Shown: piece by piece, positions 1 to 11,889 of the stretch
How positions within the stretch are numbered: the stretch's first letter is position 1
Layout of the letters: each line of letters opens with the position of its first letter
Source: Dillenia suffruticosa
Lineage: Eukaryota > Streptophyta > Magnoliopsida > Dilleniales > Dilleniaceae
Assembly: GCA_033439265.1 (NCBI GenBank)
Contig: JAVTVX010000004.1
Coordinates: forward strand, 22,395,701-22,459,700
Direction of reading: 5' to 3'
DNA length: 64,000 nt
Program-made: the position numbers and the translations under genes
Notes under the pieces: model-generated
What the model was told of the DNA's origin: nothing
The model's input: only the letters and a program-made list of their open reading frames with translations
Databases searched by the model: none

Positions 1-34
1 CTTGACCTCCCACATTCTCAGGTAGCCTCTTCAT

Positions 35-238
35 TTTTTTTTTGTCCATGTAGTTAGGCGACTGTCTAGAATCCGAAACTTCACCCGATTAATCCGAACT
101 AACAGACTATAGGACCCAACTATTGTGAGGGCGGATCTCCTAACAGAGGGTTTTCTATGCCCATGTTGAGATTCGAACCTCTGCATGATTAAGGGACGAA
201 GATATCCTTACCTATCTAGACCCCGACTATTGGTTGAA
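35..238 (-). mobile_element. tRNA-derived SINE with target-site duplication
   Basis: The element lies on the minus strand, with its A-tail seen as a T-run at about 34-43. It is flanked by a perfect 13-bp direct repeat, GTAGCCTCTTCAT, at 22-34 and 241 and following (239-253 with neighbours). On the minus strand a pol III B-box-like GGTTCGAATC lies near 170-180, close to the 5' end, as expected of a tRNA-derived head. The body resembles the other SINEs here, including a segment reading like GATTAATCGGG. It is non-autonomous and encodes no protein. Length about 204 bp. Confidence 0.8.
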
Positions 239-253
239 GTAGCCTCTTCATGT

Positions 254-1323
254 CAGCGTTCATGCTAGCATGTTTGCTTCGCATTACATTCATCTAGGCA
301 AAACAATAATATACTTAATTGCTGTGTCACCAATATCAAAGAATTTCCACACACCCACAAAAATTTAAACACAAGATCTTAGCAAAATCACTTGAATAAG
401 AGATCTTTATCATGCAGATGTCCCTACAATGACAATATTGAAGAGTATTATAATATTATATTAAATGAATCTAATTTAACATAGTAACTTAAATGTTTAA
501 AATATATAATTTAATATTTTCTATTTAAAATCTAACCCCTCCTATGTACAACATATAATAACTCAGTCCAAATCGAACCGTTATAAGGTCGAGTCTTGGT
601 GACATATATTCTATGATAAAACATGAGAATCTTGAGTTTCCTTTCATAGCAAGAAAAAGTGAAATGATGATATCATAACAAGCTTATAGCCAATTGCTAT
701 TGATATTGGTTCTTTGTATATTCTATGCAGTCATATCACTAAAACATTATACTTTCTTGCATTAGGATGAAATCATAACATGCTCATTGACAATTCTTTT
801 TTAATTTTATTCGTAAAATTTTTCAATTAAAATATAAATTTTTAACATAAAGTTTTATAGTAAAAGTAAAACTTTTCTGTAAAAAGAAATAAATTGAGAA
901 TCATATCAATGATTTTTTTCTACCGAATCTAATCCTAACCTTCTAAATAGAACCTATAGACATAAAGCCATCACATTGGCCGTGGACAGGTCCAATTCCT
1001 TCAACAACAGCAATCTACCTTAAAAAAAATAAGGAAAAAAAAATGCGCTAGGTGCAAAATTGCATAAATCTAATTCTACCATACTATAACAGCCACACCA
1101 ACATCCATAAATCTCAGAATTTCTGATCAAGGCAACAACAATCACTCAAAAATCCTTGTCAAGGCCACAAATTGTTCGGGGTCAATAATGGACTATAACA
1201 GTAAAAGTTACAACCACTCATTTTGAAAAGCGGCGTTTGGTGATTTATGCTGCCCAAAGGGGCAATAACACACTTTCGTCATCTGTGGCTGGAAATTCAA
1301 GCAAGAAGAATCAAGAGTCTCTT
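254..1323. other. Intergenic / NUP35 3' flank
   Basis: AT-rich DNA with no supportable gene. The part nearest 1323 should contain the 3' UTR of NUP35, which is transcribed leftwards, but no firm poly(A) signal can be placed. The small open frames here have no recognisable domains. Confidence 0.5.
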
Positions 1324-4300
1324 TTAGACACCAAACATTAGATCCATTATTTTTGACACCACAGATTTTGTGGGTGAAGCAATGGCACCTGTTGATTGTC
1401 GTGCACTGCCACCATTGCAAAGATAATTGGGGCGAATGGTGGCTCCTGAAGGCTTTTGCTCTGAGCTTCTACTTGATGGAGGGGGCAATGTCAGAAATCC
1501 CGGGTTGTTGATCCTTTCATTTAGTGCCTGACGTTGCACTGGATCTATTGGCTTCACTCCAATGATTAAAGCTCCATTTATTTGCATCCCATTTTTGCTG
1601 AGAGCTTTCTGGGCATCAGAACGATTCTGCATCATCAAAATTTAAACCAATCAACATCATGCTATAAGTATCAACATCACAGTTGACAGATAGACAGAAT
1701 TAACTCCCTGCTGAAACCTAACTCATCTACAGGTCTCACATGTTGTACCAAATGCAGGAGACCAGGATCAAAGAAAAAAAAGAAATCATAAGGTGCTAGC
1801 AACATCCCATTACCTCAGGGATACATAACCTTCTTTATTAAAACAAGGCTGTTTCAAGGAACAAAAAAGAGTGATCTACAATAGATAATCTGATTTCCAG
1901 AGCCAAACAATAGAGTGAGACAAGGAAATGCTCCGATACATTGTTCCTGTTATGTATGACCAACCATTGAGGACTTAAACTAGGGATAATGATCAAGCAA
2001 TGTCAACCGATCATTAGCATCTCAAGGGCTGGTGCATAATGCACACTCCTCAGTCCAATGCTTATTTGCCTAAGAAGATTTTAAGATGCAGATTCTATTA
2101 TCTGAGTGCAAATTTGTTAAGATAATATGGAGTTGGAGAGAATTACAGACTCATGGACCTTTAATTGTCAAATACACACTCTTCATCACCACCAAAAGCA
2201 AGGAAGACCCAACCATAGCTTCCATAGCTGGTATCATCCCAAGAATAGAATCATACCTCATTCTAGGACAAATAAAACAATAATCATACATAGAACTTAG
2301 TTACCTGCAATACAAGGTGACAGTTACACAAATAGAATAATGAACTTTAATTAATAAATTCCTCATAACCTCCAGCACCAATTTTCTTCAGGGCCATAAC
2401 CATCACAACAATGTCTGGTCAATTAAATGTCCTACATCATCCTAATGCAAATCACCACACTAATGACCTTCCATCACTAGGACAACCATAGGAAGTAGAC
2501 AACCTCCAGAAACACCAAGAATGGAGATGATATCAGAACCACCATGTTCCCAGCATCATTACAAGTTGTTCACACATCACAATCCCAAGAATAGGATTAA
2601 ACTAAACTAACACCATAAATTAGATACTCCCGTGCTTTCCTGCACAGTGTTGTTTAATGAGTATTTTTTTTTTCTCTTAAATGGAGCTCCACTACATGGG
2701 TACAAATTCAAGCAAGTGGAGTACTTTAACACAACAATATTTAATGAAGGAAAAACATAACCAACAACAATTTGAATGTTTGAATTCTAGATCAAACCAT
2801 GTGATAAACACCAACAAAGCAATCACAATTGCTAAAGGGTTATTCTCAACTTCATTATGGCCCCCTACAACGGGGCAATCCGAAGGATTCCTTTGAAACT
2901 GTGAAGGGGGATTGCAAAGCTTTATCATTTTGAGTTGTTTATGTTCATTTTTTTGCTTTTCTCTTCATTGTGAGAATGTCTTATCTTCCCCTTTGTACTA
3001 TCCTCCCTTCCATTTAATACATATCTGTGCTTCTATTAAAATAAACATATTTTAACGCTCACTCCGCCTTGCATAGCCTAAACTCAGTAATGGAAGATAC
3101 GATCTGTGTTCAAGCAATTCATTGACTTGGTTTCATGTGACATCATGAACAAAACAATCACGAGCCACAGTCAACATCTTAGGCTGATAAATACAAAATG
3201 CACTTCACCTCAGATCAACCTTAAGAAAAATAACGGACTAATTTGTTTTCTAATTGTTTTTGTTTGTTCAATCTCTGTTAAAAAGGTAATTATGAAATTA
3301 ATATTAGCAATCATTACCAAATATATCCAATATTCTAACCATATCTTGATAACTACTGAAAGTTCAAATTTTATCACTCAAGTTAGTAGAAATCCTAAAT
3401 TTGAATTTCAAATCTTTGGGAGCCACATAGATCATTTATATTGTACTTTATTTACAATTAACAAGGACATTTGTGCATATGCTGAATTTTAGCTTAAGTC
3501 TCCTCTCATTCTCACTTAGTTTTTGACCTTCATTTATTCTTGACAAAAGTTGAAGTTAAATGTAATATGGCACCACTAACATGTGAAACTGCATTAATAT
3601 CATGCAACTGCTACAATAACAACCATAGAAAAATCTGCCATGACAAACAGACTACCTAGGCTTTGCCAATACCACCATAAAAAGTTTGAAGTTGCCATTC
3701 TCAGCCTCATTGCCCTTTCCAATTTCAATCCAATCACTGCCTACTGAATAACATTCCATCCACCACTACTGAGTTAGCCCGCTATCTCCACCACCCTAAA
3801 TTCAAGCCCACCACAACCTCCAACAGTTTTCCATCAGAAATCTTAACTTTCATAAGACAGCATTGACTTCTTTGTTTCAAGAGAAAAGGGAAATTCAACT
3901 TGTATTGCAAAAAATGAGAAAACTTTATGTTCCCTTTTCCAACTTCACCATAGCAAATTCCCGAATTTTGAAAAGATAATTTAGCCTGCTAGGCCAAAAT
4001 GTCAATTATCCTAAAAAATTGCATGCATAAATCATGTAGATGAAAATGCTCCCGATGTGGCAAGTGCCTCAAATCTTTACAACTAATATGAAATGAAGGA
4101 CATATACATATACATATACATATACAAATACATAGTGAATATTGGGAAAGATTAATAACCTGGTACAGTATATGCATCCAGTTGGCATCCCTTGGCCCAG
4201 GTACATGCTTCAGAATTAGACCACATTTCTCAAACTCCCTCAAAACTAGATTGGTATCACCAGGAAAAAACCTGTACAAGAGAGATAGAAGAATGTAGTA

Positions 4301-5538
4301 AGTAATGGACCAAGAACAGTACCAATTAAATAAAGATAACAAATATTGCTTCAATGAAGTCTCATATGCATGGAAATATAAATCTTTCTTCATTGTAGGA
4401 TCACAATTAATAAGCATAAATATGGTTTAATGGATCGATCTGAGTTCAGAATTGGGTCCACAACAGACTAGGACTACTTGGAGTGACTTAAGTGGAACGA
4501 ATAGATCAAAGAACAAATATCCAAGTGGGCCACTATTTTGCGGTGCCTTGAATTGGCTCAACTCTCCTAGCAATGTTTTGAGTAAAAGGCAATCAACCAT
4601 CTTTAGCATTCTGATATTTCTAGTATTCAGATATGTGTGTGTGTGCAATGAGGAAATTACTAGCAGGAACGATGGTGAGTGTGGAAGAAAACATGTTCAC
4701 TAGGTCAATCCTGTCTAAAGGAAGCATCTACACACAATCCAGTGTCTGTAATATATGCATTAAAAAAAGGACAACTAGGAAAGCAAGCAATTCTCAGGCC
4801 TGTCCAGCAAGGCAGTCCACAATTTATATTAGTATTAGTGTCTAATACAATCACAAGATACAAATTCTTCAAGAATCTATAATAGTTTTATTGGCAATAT
4901 CAAAGGTTTATAATGAAAGTGAAAGTGAAGAGAATTTTTACACCATACCCATAGACAGTGACCCATTCTTCCTCATCAAGATTCCCGGCAGGAAAAGAAT
5001 TTCTCTGCAATTCTGGCCTTGCAACCTCCCTTGGAGGTGGGAGCATAATCAAAGCACCAGGCTGCACCACGCCCTCAACCGGTGATCCCTTCCCCTCATC
5101 CTCCTGATCACTACTTGCCTTTCCTGGCCCAGGAGACCACCAGCTCGAACTCAGTGGACTCTGCTGATTCTGCTGTCCACCCACAACAGCATGTGAGGTG
5201 CTTGGCTCTGACTTATTTTTCACCACCAGAGTCGAGAACTCTCCTCGACCTGACCCCGTGATTGGAGTTCGTGACTCTGACCTAATTTCAGGCGACAACG
5301 GGTAGTCAGGAATCCCCGATTCCGGCGAGAAATCTGAACGGTCCTCCAATGTGAAGACAGGTGGGGGAGGGAGGTCAGAACTGGCAAAATTCTCGCGCCA
5401 CAGTGCGGATACAGCTGCCGCCTGACCTGGGCTCGAGAATTTGGCTCTCCTGGCGGAGACCGGAGAGGCCAAATCTTGGAAGAACAGTGATTGTGCTCTT
5501 CCAGATTTGGGAGTTGTTCGATTTACCGTTGCACTCAT
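1324..5538 (-). CDS. NUP35: Nucleoporin NUP35 (MPPN / RRM-Nup35 family)
   Basis: Structural component of the nuclear pore complex inner ring. Three coding exons fit GT-AG rules: 5538-4949, 4271-4160 and 1626-1324, giving about 334 residues, close to the usual plant length. The start ATG at 5538 opens MSATVNRTTPKSGR, the expected N-terminus; the frame upstream of it has no earlier ATG. Residues 1-60 hold the conserved SLFFQDLASPVSARR and ALWRENF stretch. The Nup35-type RRM fold runs from about 186 to 262 (EEWVTVYGF, FEKCGLILKHV, ANWMHILYQ, then NRSDAQKALSKNG), interrupted by both introns. The extreme C-terminus SKIMDLMFGV matches the amphipathic membrane-binding helix known in this family. Intron 2 is long (about 2.5 kb). 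A 5' UTR intron is listed separately. Identity is secure from family knowledge; exon edges are read from sequence only. Confidence 0.93.
1627..4159 (-). other. Long intron 2 of NUP35
   Basis: About 2.5 kb between the exon ending HILYQ and the exon starting NRSDAQ, in phase 0. It holds a CATATA-type short repeat at about 4100-4132, close to the donor. A 128-codon open frame on the plus strand at 3106-3492 has no recognisable domain and is treated as chance. No transposon with clear ends was seen inside. Confidence 0.75.
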
Positions 5539-5574
5539 ATTTTTTTTTATCAACCCTAAACCCTAATTCGACCT

Positions 5575-5760
5575 CTGCAAGAGAGTAGATAAAAGCTTTC
5601 AGTTCAAGAACGGGGATAAACCTAATCGTACGAAATTCAAGTTTGTCTAAACTGAATTAGAGTTATACAACTCAACGAACAAAATAACGGAAAAAGAATT
5701 GAATTCATATAAAACAAAACCTAAACGAAGTTTTCAGATCGAAATGGCGAACCAGGATTT

Positions 5761-5798
<38 letters not shown>
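5575..5798 (-). other. Probable 5' UTR intron of NUP35
   Basis: On the minus strand a donor AATACAG|GTACTCTC lies at 5799/5798 and an acceptor CTCTCTTGCAG|AGG at 5575/5574, 36 nt upstream of the start codon. The intron opens with a long CT tract (5765-5795). Both sites are consensus-like and the spacing suits a leader intron, but transcript data would be needed to be sure. Confidence 0.6.
5765..5795. repeat. (GA/CT)n microsatellite
   Basis: About 15 uninterrupted GA units on the plus strand, so CT on the NUP35 sense strand, starting 3 nt after the predicted leader-intron donor. Confidence 0.95.
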
Positions 5799-5876
5799 CT
5801 GTATTTGGATTTGAATTTGATCGATTAGGGAATTCCCCTCCCAAGAGCGACGTAAAAACGAAAATCCAAAAAATTT

Positions 5877-6094
5877 TAAATTTGAGAGGTTTTTTTTATA
5901 TTAAACCCTAAATTTGAACCCCAAGGTGTCGAGAGTCGCGTTTAATTCAGTAAAATGTCACTTCTGTCCTCGCTCCGGTTAATAATAATATAATCTTTCT
6001 AAAATTTCAGAAAAATAAGGATATTGATTTATTAAATTTTAGAAAAATCGAGAAGCCACCTTGATATTAGGTTATCTTTTTATACAAAAAGAAG
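5877..6094 (+). repeat. Direct duplication, copy 1
   Basis: Matches 6180-6394 across its length at an offset of about 300 bp. Shared landmarks are AATTTGAACCCCAAGGTGT, CTTCTGTCCTCGCTC, TTAATAATAATATAATC and AAGCCACCTT. It lies upstream of NUP35. Confidence 0.85.
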
Positions 6095-6179
6095 TTATTT
6101 TTTATTCTAGCTTATGTATGTAATTTTTTAATAAAATATTGATATTTAGCGATCACATTAAATTTGAAAATAAAAATTT

Positions 6180-6394
6180 CAAATTGTCGAGAGTTTTCTA
6201 AACTTTAAATTTGAACCCCAAGGTGTTGAAAGTCACATTTCATTTTGTAAAAATGTAACTTCTGTCCTCGCTCTGATTAATAATAATATAATCTTTCTAA
6301 AGTTTTAGGAAAATTAGAATATTAATTTATTAAATTTTAGAAAAATTGAAAAGCCACCTTCCCCTTAGATTATCTTGTTGATATAAAAGAAAAA
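6180..6394 (+). repeat. Direct duplication, copy 2
   Basis: Diverged second copy of 5877-6094, in the same orientation. The DNA between the copies (about 6095-6175) resembles the tail part of the SINE-like repeat at 8149-8330, including ATCACATTAAA. Copy 2 ends where the T-rich tract begins. Confidence 0.85.
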
Positions 6395-6406
6395 TGAGGG
6401 AATGGT

Positions 6407-7540
6407 GTGGCTTTCCGTACAATTTTTTTTTTTTCATTCAGATCTTTCTTTTATTTAAATCTTTCATCTTTTTTTAATCCTTTTTTCAATTTAATCCTTC
6501 GTCTTTTTTTTTTTATCTGGTTTTGTTTTTCACTTAGATTCTTCGCTTTTTTTGAATATAAATTTTTTCCCTTTTGTTTTTATTGGCCCCACTTGTTGAC
6601 CACAGTTTTTTTATTTTTTTCATTTATGTTATTCCTCTTTTTTTGACCTATTTTTTTATTTAGATTCTTCCTCTTTTTATTTTTTTACTCAGTTTTTTTG
6701 GTTAAATTTTTTATTTTTTTGACATAGTTTTTCCTCTTGTTTTTTCCCCACTTCTCCGTGACGTGCTCGAATAGTCGTTTATTTATTTTTAGACCATATT
6801 TTTTTTTCCCATTAGCTCTTTCCTCTTTTTTTTATTCAATTTTTTTCATTCAGACTCTTTTTTTTTTTTTTTTGCTCGGTTTTTCTTTAAATCCTTCATT
6901 TTTTTTTACAAAGGTTTTTCCCCTTTTTCTGGTTTCACTTGCTCATTCATATCTTTGCTCTTTTTTTCTTACTCGGTCTTTTTGTTTCAGTTGAATCCGT
7001 TGTTTTTTTTTTTAATATAGGCTTTTCCTCTTTTTTTTGACCCCACGGATTATCATCTCTTTATTTTTATATCATAGTTTTTTTCATTCAGTTTCTCACT
7101 CTTTTTATTTTTGACCTTTTTCTCTTTTTATTTTTTTACATCATTTTTTTTTTGGATATAGGTTTTTCTCCCTCTTTTGGCCCCAGGTCTTTGCTTTTTT
7201 TGACTGAATCTTTTTTTTGGCTTGAGTCCTTTATCTTTTTTTAATATAGATTTTTCTCTTTTTTTGATCTCACGGATTGTTGTCTCTTTATTTTTAGACT
7301 ATAGTTTTTTTTTTCATTCAGGTTGTTGCTCTTTTTTATTTTTGACCTTTTTTTTCTTTTAAATGTTTCGTCTTTTTTTTACATATATTTTTCTCCTTTT
7401 ATTTTTTGCCCAATAAATTGTCATCCCTTTATTTTTATTACCTTTTTACTTCACTTATTATCCTTTTTTTTATCCCATTCATCGGCATTTTTCAGAATTT
7501 CAAAGGTTAACCTTTTTTTTTCTCTGTAGTTAATATATAT
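6407..7540 (+). repeat. T-rich degenerate tandem repeat tract
   Basis: Over 1.1 kb the plus strand is dominated by T with some C and almost no long purine runs. It is not simple poly-T: recognisable blocks recur, for example CACGGATT followed by TCTCTTTATTTTTA at about 7045 and 7272 (offset about 228), TTTTTCATTCAG several times, and repeated CCTCTTTTT and GGCCCCA or GACCCCA. Open frames here are composition artefacts. Confidence 0.8.
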
Positions 7541-9426
7541 CATACTTTTCATTGATTTAGATAATAATTTAGTTTAAATATTGAATTAATTATAGATCTA
7601 ACAAGTGTTTTTATAAAAAAAAAATACAATTCATACTTTGCGGGCGTCTAGTGCTAAGTCTAAATATAAAAGAAAATGGCTAATAGATGAGGTCATTCTC
7701 TCACTTGACCAACATGTGACTTCTCTTTAAAAAAGTCAAAAAGTTGTCTGAATTTATACACATCCTTACTTAGTACTTATTCATTATTTCCACTTGTTAT
7801 TTTACTTTTAAGATTTAGATATCCATTTGAAACTCTGGATTTGAGAACGTTAAAATAATATAAGTTTCAAAAGTAAGATTAATTCAAACTGTTTTTGTCT
7901 CAAAATTTAAAAACTACTAAATTTGTTAAAAGAGATTTTAAAATTGTCAAAATAATTTATTATAATCGAAAGTTTAATATTTTAGATTGTATTATCCACG
8001 ATTTAATAACTATATTATAAATCTAACAAATTATAATTATTTTTATCTATTTTTTTTCATGGCACACACCATGCAATGCGTGATGTGTCCGGCACTTGCT
8101 ACTTTTATGCAAGAAGAAGTTGATTTTCATTCTTGCCTATGGATACAATTTTTTTTTTTATAAAATATTAGTATTCAGTGATCACATTAAACTTGAATAA
8201 ATTTGGTTCGAAACGAGTTAAATTTTTAAGAGATAAAATTCTTCGAGCATTCGTTCATGCAAAAGATTTGAATCCGTTATTTAAAGAGAACCGATATCCA
8301 ATTACTAGATCAACTAAATGTTGAGTTATGTATGTATTTTTCTGGTAGAATATGTTATATGCTAGCAATATTGTGCTTGCATTTTGTATTGTGATCTTTT
8401 TATTCCAAAATTGCCTTGTGGGTTTTCCATTTTTTTAAAAAAATAAATAAATAAAAAAGGGTTTTCACTTAATGGTGTTTTTCGGCAAGCAACTTGTCAA
8501 TGGTTGTATTGAAAAGGCATACTTTGATTATTTGTATGTAAAATGCATATAACTCACTTGGAAAGAGGATGGTTCCATGGCTTATAAATCATAAGATTGA
8601 GAATTGTAATCTTTTACACAATTATGATGAAATATGCATCAATATTAATTATTAATTGAAAATTAAAAAAAACACAAAAAATGAAGATTTAATTTTGACA
8701 TTTAAAAAAGTATTTATACATGTTTTCCTTCCCACCCTTTTAGTCACAAGGATGGAAAAAAAAATAATGATTATATTTTTAATTTATTTATTTATTTAGT
8801 GTTAAAGCAATACAAATACAAACAACAAAATAAAACATACAAATAAATAAGAAGAGAATAGATTTATGTAATCATTTTAACCACGAACATTTATAGATCG
8901 AAAAATGAACAAATTCATTGTATATAAAAAAAACACCGTTATCCCAGATTTCTAATGCGTCTAAAACTAAAAAAAAAAGAAAAAAAAGGGTATAAAACAA
9001 ATATATCCTCATAAATTGAACATACAAATATATCATTTAGGTTAAGAGCCTATTATTGACATTGAGAGAGAGAGTGAGTGAGATAGAGAGTTTGTAGGAA
9101 TTATTTATTACTTTACAAATAGATAAAGGACAGAAGCTCCAAGCCAAACAGACCTTCTACTAAAATGGTCCCATGGCTGACAAGTAATCAAGAGTTATTG
9201 TCTTCACAAGATCATTGGAGTACTTGTCTTGATGGCAACATTTTTTGTGGTTAAAGTGGCTTACAATGATCATATTTTCTTTTCAAATATCCGTTTGAAA
9301 AAAATATTTTTAAGAAAAATATAATACTTTGTAAACCACTTTGATAAGAGAATTTTTTAATCATGGCAAATACAATCCTACTTCTCTCAGAAAAGGGAAA
9401 AAATTTACAGAATGAAATGGGAAGCA
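7541..9426. other. Intergenic, AT-rich
   Basis: No gene seen. It contains one SINE-like repeat (listed separately), a GA-rich patch at about 9065-9090 and, next to 9427, the likely 3' UTR of the 110-residue protein gene. Confidence 0.5.
8149..8330 (-). repeat. Diverged SINE-like repeat
   Basis: A T-run at the left is followed by TATTCAGTGATCACATTAAA, a block like AAGAGATAAAATTCTTC and a tRNA-head-like end. It has the same order of blocks as the other minus-oriented copies, but no clear target-site duplication. Confidence 0.55.
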
Positions 9427-10944
9427 TCAAAAGGGAGCTGAAAATGGCTCCTTTGGCTTCACTTGCTCTGGGGATTCCATGGCAATGGAAGAGCAAGAAC
9501 ATTGACAAGGCTTGTCCAAGAGTTGAGCCTCCATTGTGCATCCACTAGGCATCCGAAATTGATCTGCCTTTTCATCTATCTGAATCTGCTGCATTTCCTT
9601 TACAGAAACAACTGGTATCATACCCTGGGAACAGGACATCAAATCGGTGTGCAGATATAAGCAGATTTAATGAAATTTTACTTTGTTTTTTGGTTTCAGG
9701 TTTCTCCATATTCCATACCTCTGCAAATATATTTGAAGCTTCCTTTGGTTCCATCTTTTGAACTATGTCTACTGCCACTTCCTGCAATTAATTTGGAGCA
9801 AACCTGAGTTTGTTTTTGACACTTCAATGACCGACACCTAGTTGGTCTAATAATTAAATACCGGTATCCCTTAGATAAGTTTTCAAATTTAAGCTTGTGC
9901 ATGAAGAAAACAGGCACCGCTAAAGTTTTTCATTTTTGGGGTCACCCAACTCAAACTCAATTTAGTTATCTCCAATATAATTATCAGATATCAATAATTT
10001 ATTTAAAAAAAAAAGTTTTATCCAATTTTAGCTTGGGAAGAAAATCATCCCCCCCTAATATTTTAGTACTAGAAAATGTTAATTTGTCATGGCAAAATTT
10101 CATACTTTATTTCTTTTTGATAAAAAATATCCATTAAATTTATTTGCCACATACAGCACTAATAAAAAATTGTCAACAATAGTGTAAATGCAATTTAGAC
10201 TTTATAAAAAAGGGTAAAAACAAAAAAGGAAACAAATTTGTCGATTTTTTCTTTTTTATGCAAATTTTTTCTAGAATATTTTATTTTAAATTAAAAAATG
10301 CTGCAATTTGCAAAACCCCATCAATTATGTCTTCTATTACTGCCAATTGTCTGCACAGTTGTGTTACCAAATGAATTTTTCATATTATTAAATTAATTCC
10401 TTCTCTCTTTCATTCCTCAACAACCAAGACTGACCGTGTTTCTATCAAATTTCTTTAAATTAAATAGTCAGACACTTTATCTCTTATTCAGAGGTCTGGA
10501 CTTCAAGTTGTTGGAATAGAGAAAAATGATTTGGGAGAGTCAACTCTTTAATGCGTATAGAATTAATCAGGTGAATCTCGAATACCGATCGATGACAAGT
10601 TATCCACTTATAAAAAAAAAAAAAAAAGTCTATTGGGCCTTTACACAATCCTGAAGCATATCTTGGGCCTAGGTCTGTAAATCATCCTTTATAATGTATA
10701 TTTTCCTATTCACATATATCTTCACACAAAAAAATGTCTCGAGTTTAAAATTTAGAAATGAAAAATATTATACTGAAAGAATCGTTCTCTAACTAGGATC
10801 ATTATGGATGCTTGAGGCAAAATAGTCACAGCATGACCCCGGAAGCGATAGGTACCAAAAAAATAAAAATAAAAAATAAAAACTTGCAACACCAAAGCCC
10901 CAAAAGGCCCATGAGAATTTCTCATTGTTGTGAAGAAAGAACTC

Positions 10945-10977
<33 letters not shown>

Positions 10978-11057
10978 GAGATTACCCGAGCAAGATTGAT
11001 TTGTCCTTGATTCAGGGTCCTTGGCTCCGTTTCGATGGAACAACAAATGTTAGCCAT
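9427..11057 (-). CDS. Small plant protein of unknown function (110 aa, three exons)
   Basis: Three coding exons, all in phase 0 with GT-AG borders: 11057-10986 (24 codons, MANICCSIETEPRTLNQGQ), 9781-9719 (21 codons, EVAVDIVQKMEPKEASNIF) and 9624-9427 (65 codons plus stop, starting GMIPVVSVKEMQQIQ). The joined protein reads smoothly across both junctions, which is the main evidence for the gene. Residues 1-60 look conserved and helical; the C-terminal half is Cys- and Pro-containing with low complexity. There is no signal peptide or membrane segment. I do not recognise a named domain; it resembles short uncharacterised plant proteins, so no function is assigned. Intron 1 (about 1.2 kb) starts with a CT tract; intron 2 is 94 bp. 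A TATA-like element lies upstream. The main alternative is a decayed gene, but no lesion is visible. Confidence 0.72.
10548..10627 (+). repeat. SINE-like 3' end in an intron
   Basis: A segment with CGAATACCGATCGATGACAA followed by an A-run (about 10613-10627) has the form of the 3' end of the local SINE family. It lies in intron 1 of the small unknown gene. Confidence 0.45.
10944..10980. repeat. (GA/CT)n microsatellite
   Basis: GA repeat on the plus strand, interrupted once by GGG. On the sense strand of the unknown gene it is a CT tract starting 5 nt after the intron 1 donor. Confidence 0.95.
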
Positions 11058-11142
11058 GGATGACAAGGAAAACAGGATTCTAAGTTCTCGGAAGCCTTAC
11101 ACTTTTACTAGGTTTTGTTCATGTCAAGAAAAATAAAAAGGG

Positions 11143-11158
11143 CTATATCTATATATAG
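11143..11158 (-). promoter_or_regulatory. TATA-like element of the 110-aa gene
   Basis: CTATATATAGATATAG on the minus strand, about 90 nt upstream of the start codon at 11057. Position and sequence fit a core promoter; the transcription start is not known. Confidence 0.45.
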
Positions 11159-11440
11159 ACAGAAAAGACTTCAAATTAATTAAAACAGGTTCACGAGCTC
11201 ATTTGACTTTAAAAAAAAAAAAAAAAAAGATGAACAAAAATTGTGTATTTTTTTTTTTTAAAAGACATCATTCACAACCCGTGTGCTCTTGATGTTCTCC
11301 TCTTTTATTACTTACAAAAAGGTTTCACGGGGACTTTTACTTTCCCTTTCAAGCAGGTAAAAATATCTTAAAATTGTGATACCACCGAATAAAATACTAA
11401 ATTTATTTAATTAAAATTTTGAATTTAAATTTTGAAAATA

Positions 11441-11590
11441 GAAAAATTGATACCGAAAATTTTGACCTTTAAATTGGATTTCACATGTAATCGAATCGAA
11501 TTAATCGAATATTTGAAGAAAAATTAATACTGAAAATTTCAATCTTTTAATTGGATTTTATATCTACTCGAATCGAATTAGTTGAATTTT
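11441..11590 (+). repeat. Tandem duplication of a 77-bp unit
   Basis: Two adjacent, diverged copies at about 11441-11517 and 11518-11590, each with GAAAAATT near the start and TCGAATCGAATTA near the end. Confidence 0.75.
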
Positions 11591-11809
11591 TTAATATCAG
11601 TGATAAAAAAATGATTTTTTTTTTTTTTTTTGGGAGGGTGTTTTGCTCTTGATTTTTGCTTCCCATGCTAGGTAGTATAGCTACCCCGCAGATCGAAGGC
11701 CTTCCCTGTTAGGGACATGGAGATTTAGAATTTAAGTTTGTTATTATTCTTTAGCAACAAAAGAAGATAAAGTTCGACCCCATATGTTTGATGTAGATTA
11801 AAAAATTAA

Positions 11810-11832
11810 AATAATAATTATTATTATCGTTA

Positions 11833-11867
<35 letters not shown>

Positions 11868-11889
11868 GTTATTATTATTGTTATTATTG
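11810..11889 (+). repeat. (ATT)n microsatellite
   Basis: Imperfect ATT repeat with occasional GTT units. Confidence 0.95.

Noticed and set aside
3106-3492. 128-codon open frame in NUP35 intron 2
   Set aside because: No recognisable domain, opposite strand to the gene, AT-rich composition like the surrounding intron.
6407-7529. Phe-rich open frames in the T-rich tract
   Set aside because: Caused by TTT codons in low-complexity DNA; no start context, motif or splice structure.
9251-9660. Other frames over the last exon of the 110-aa gene
   Set aside because: Only the frame that joins the upstream exons through good splice sites gives a coherent protein.
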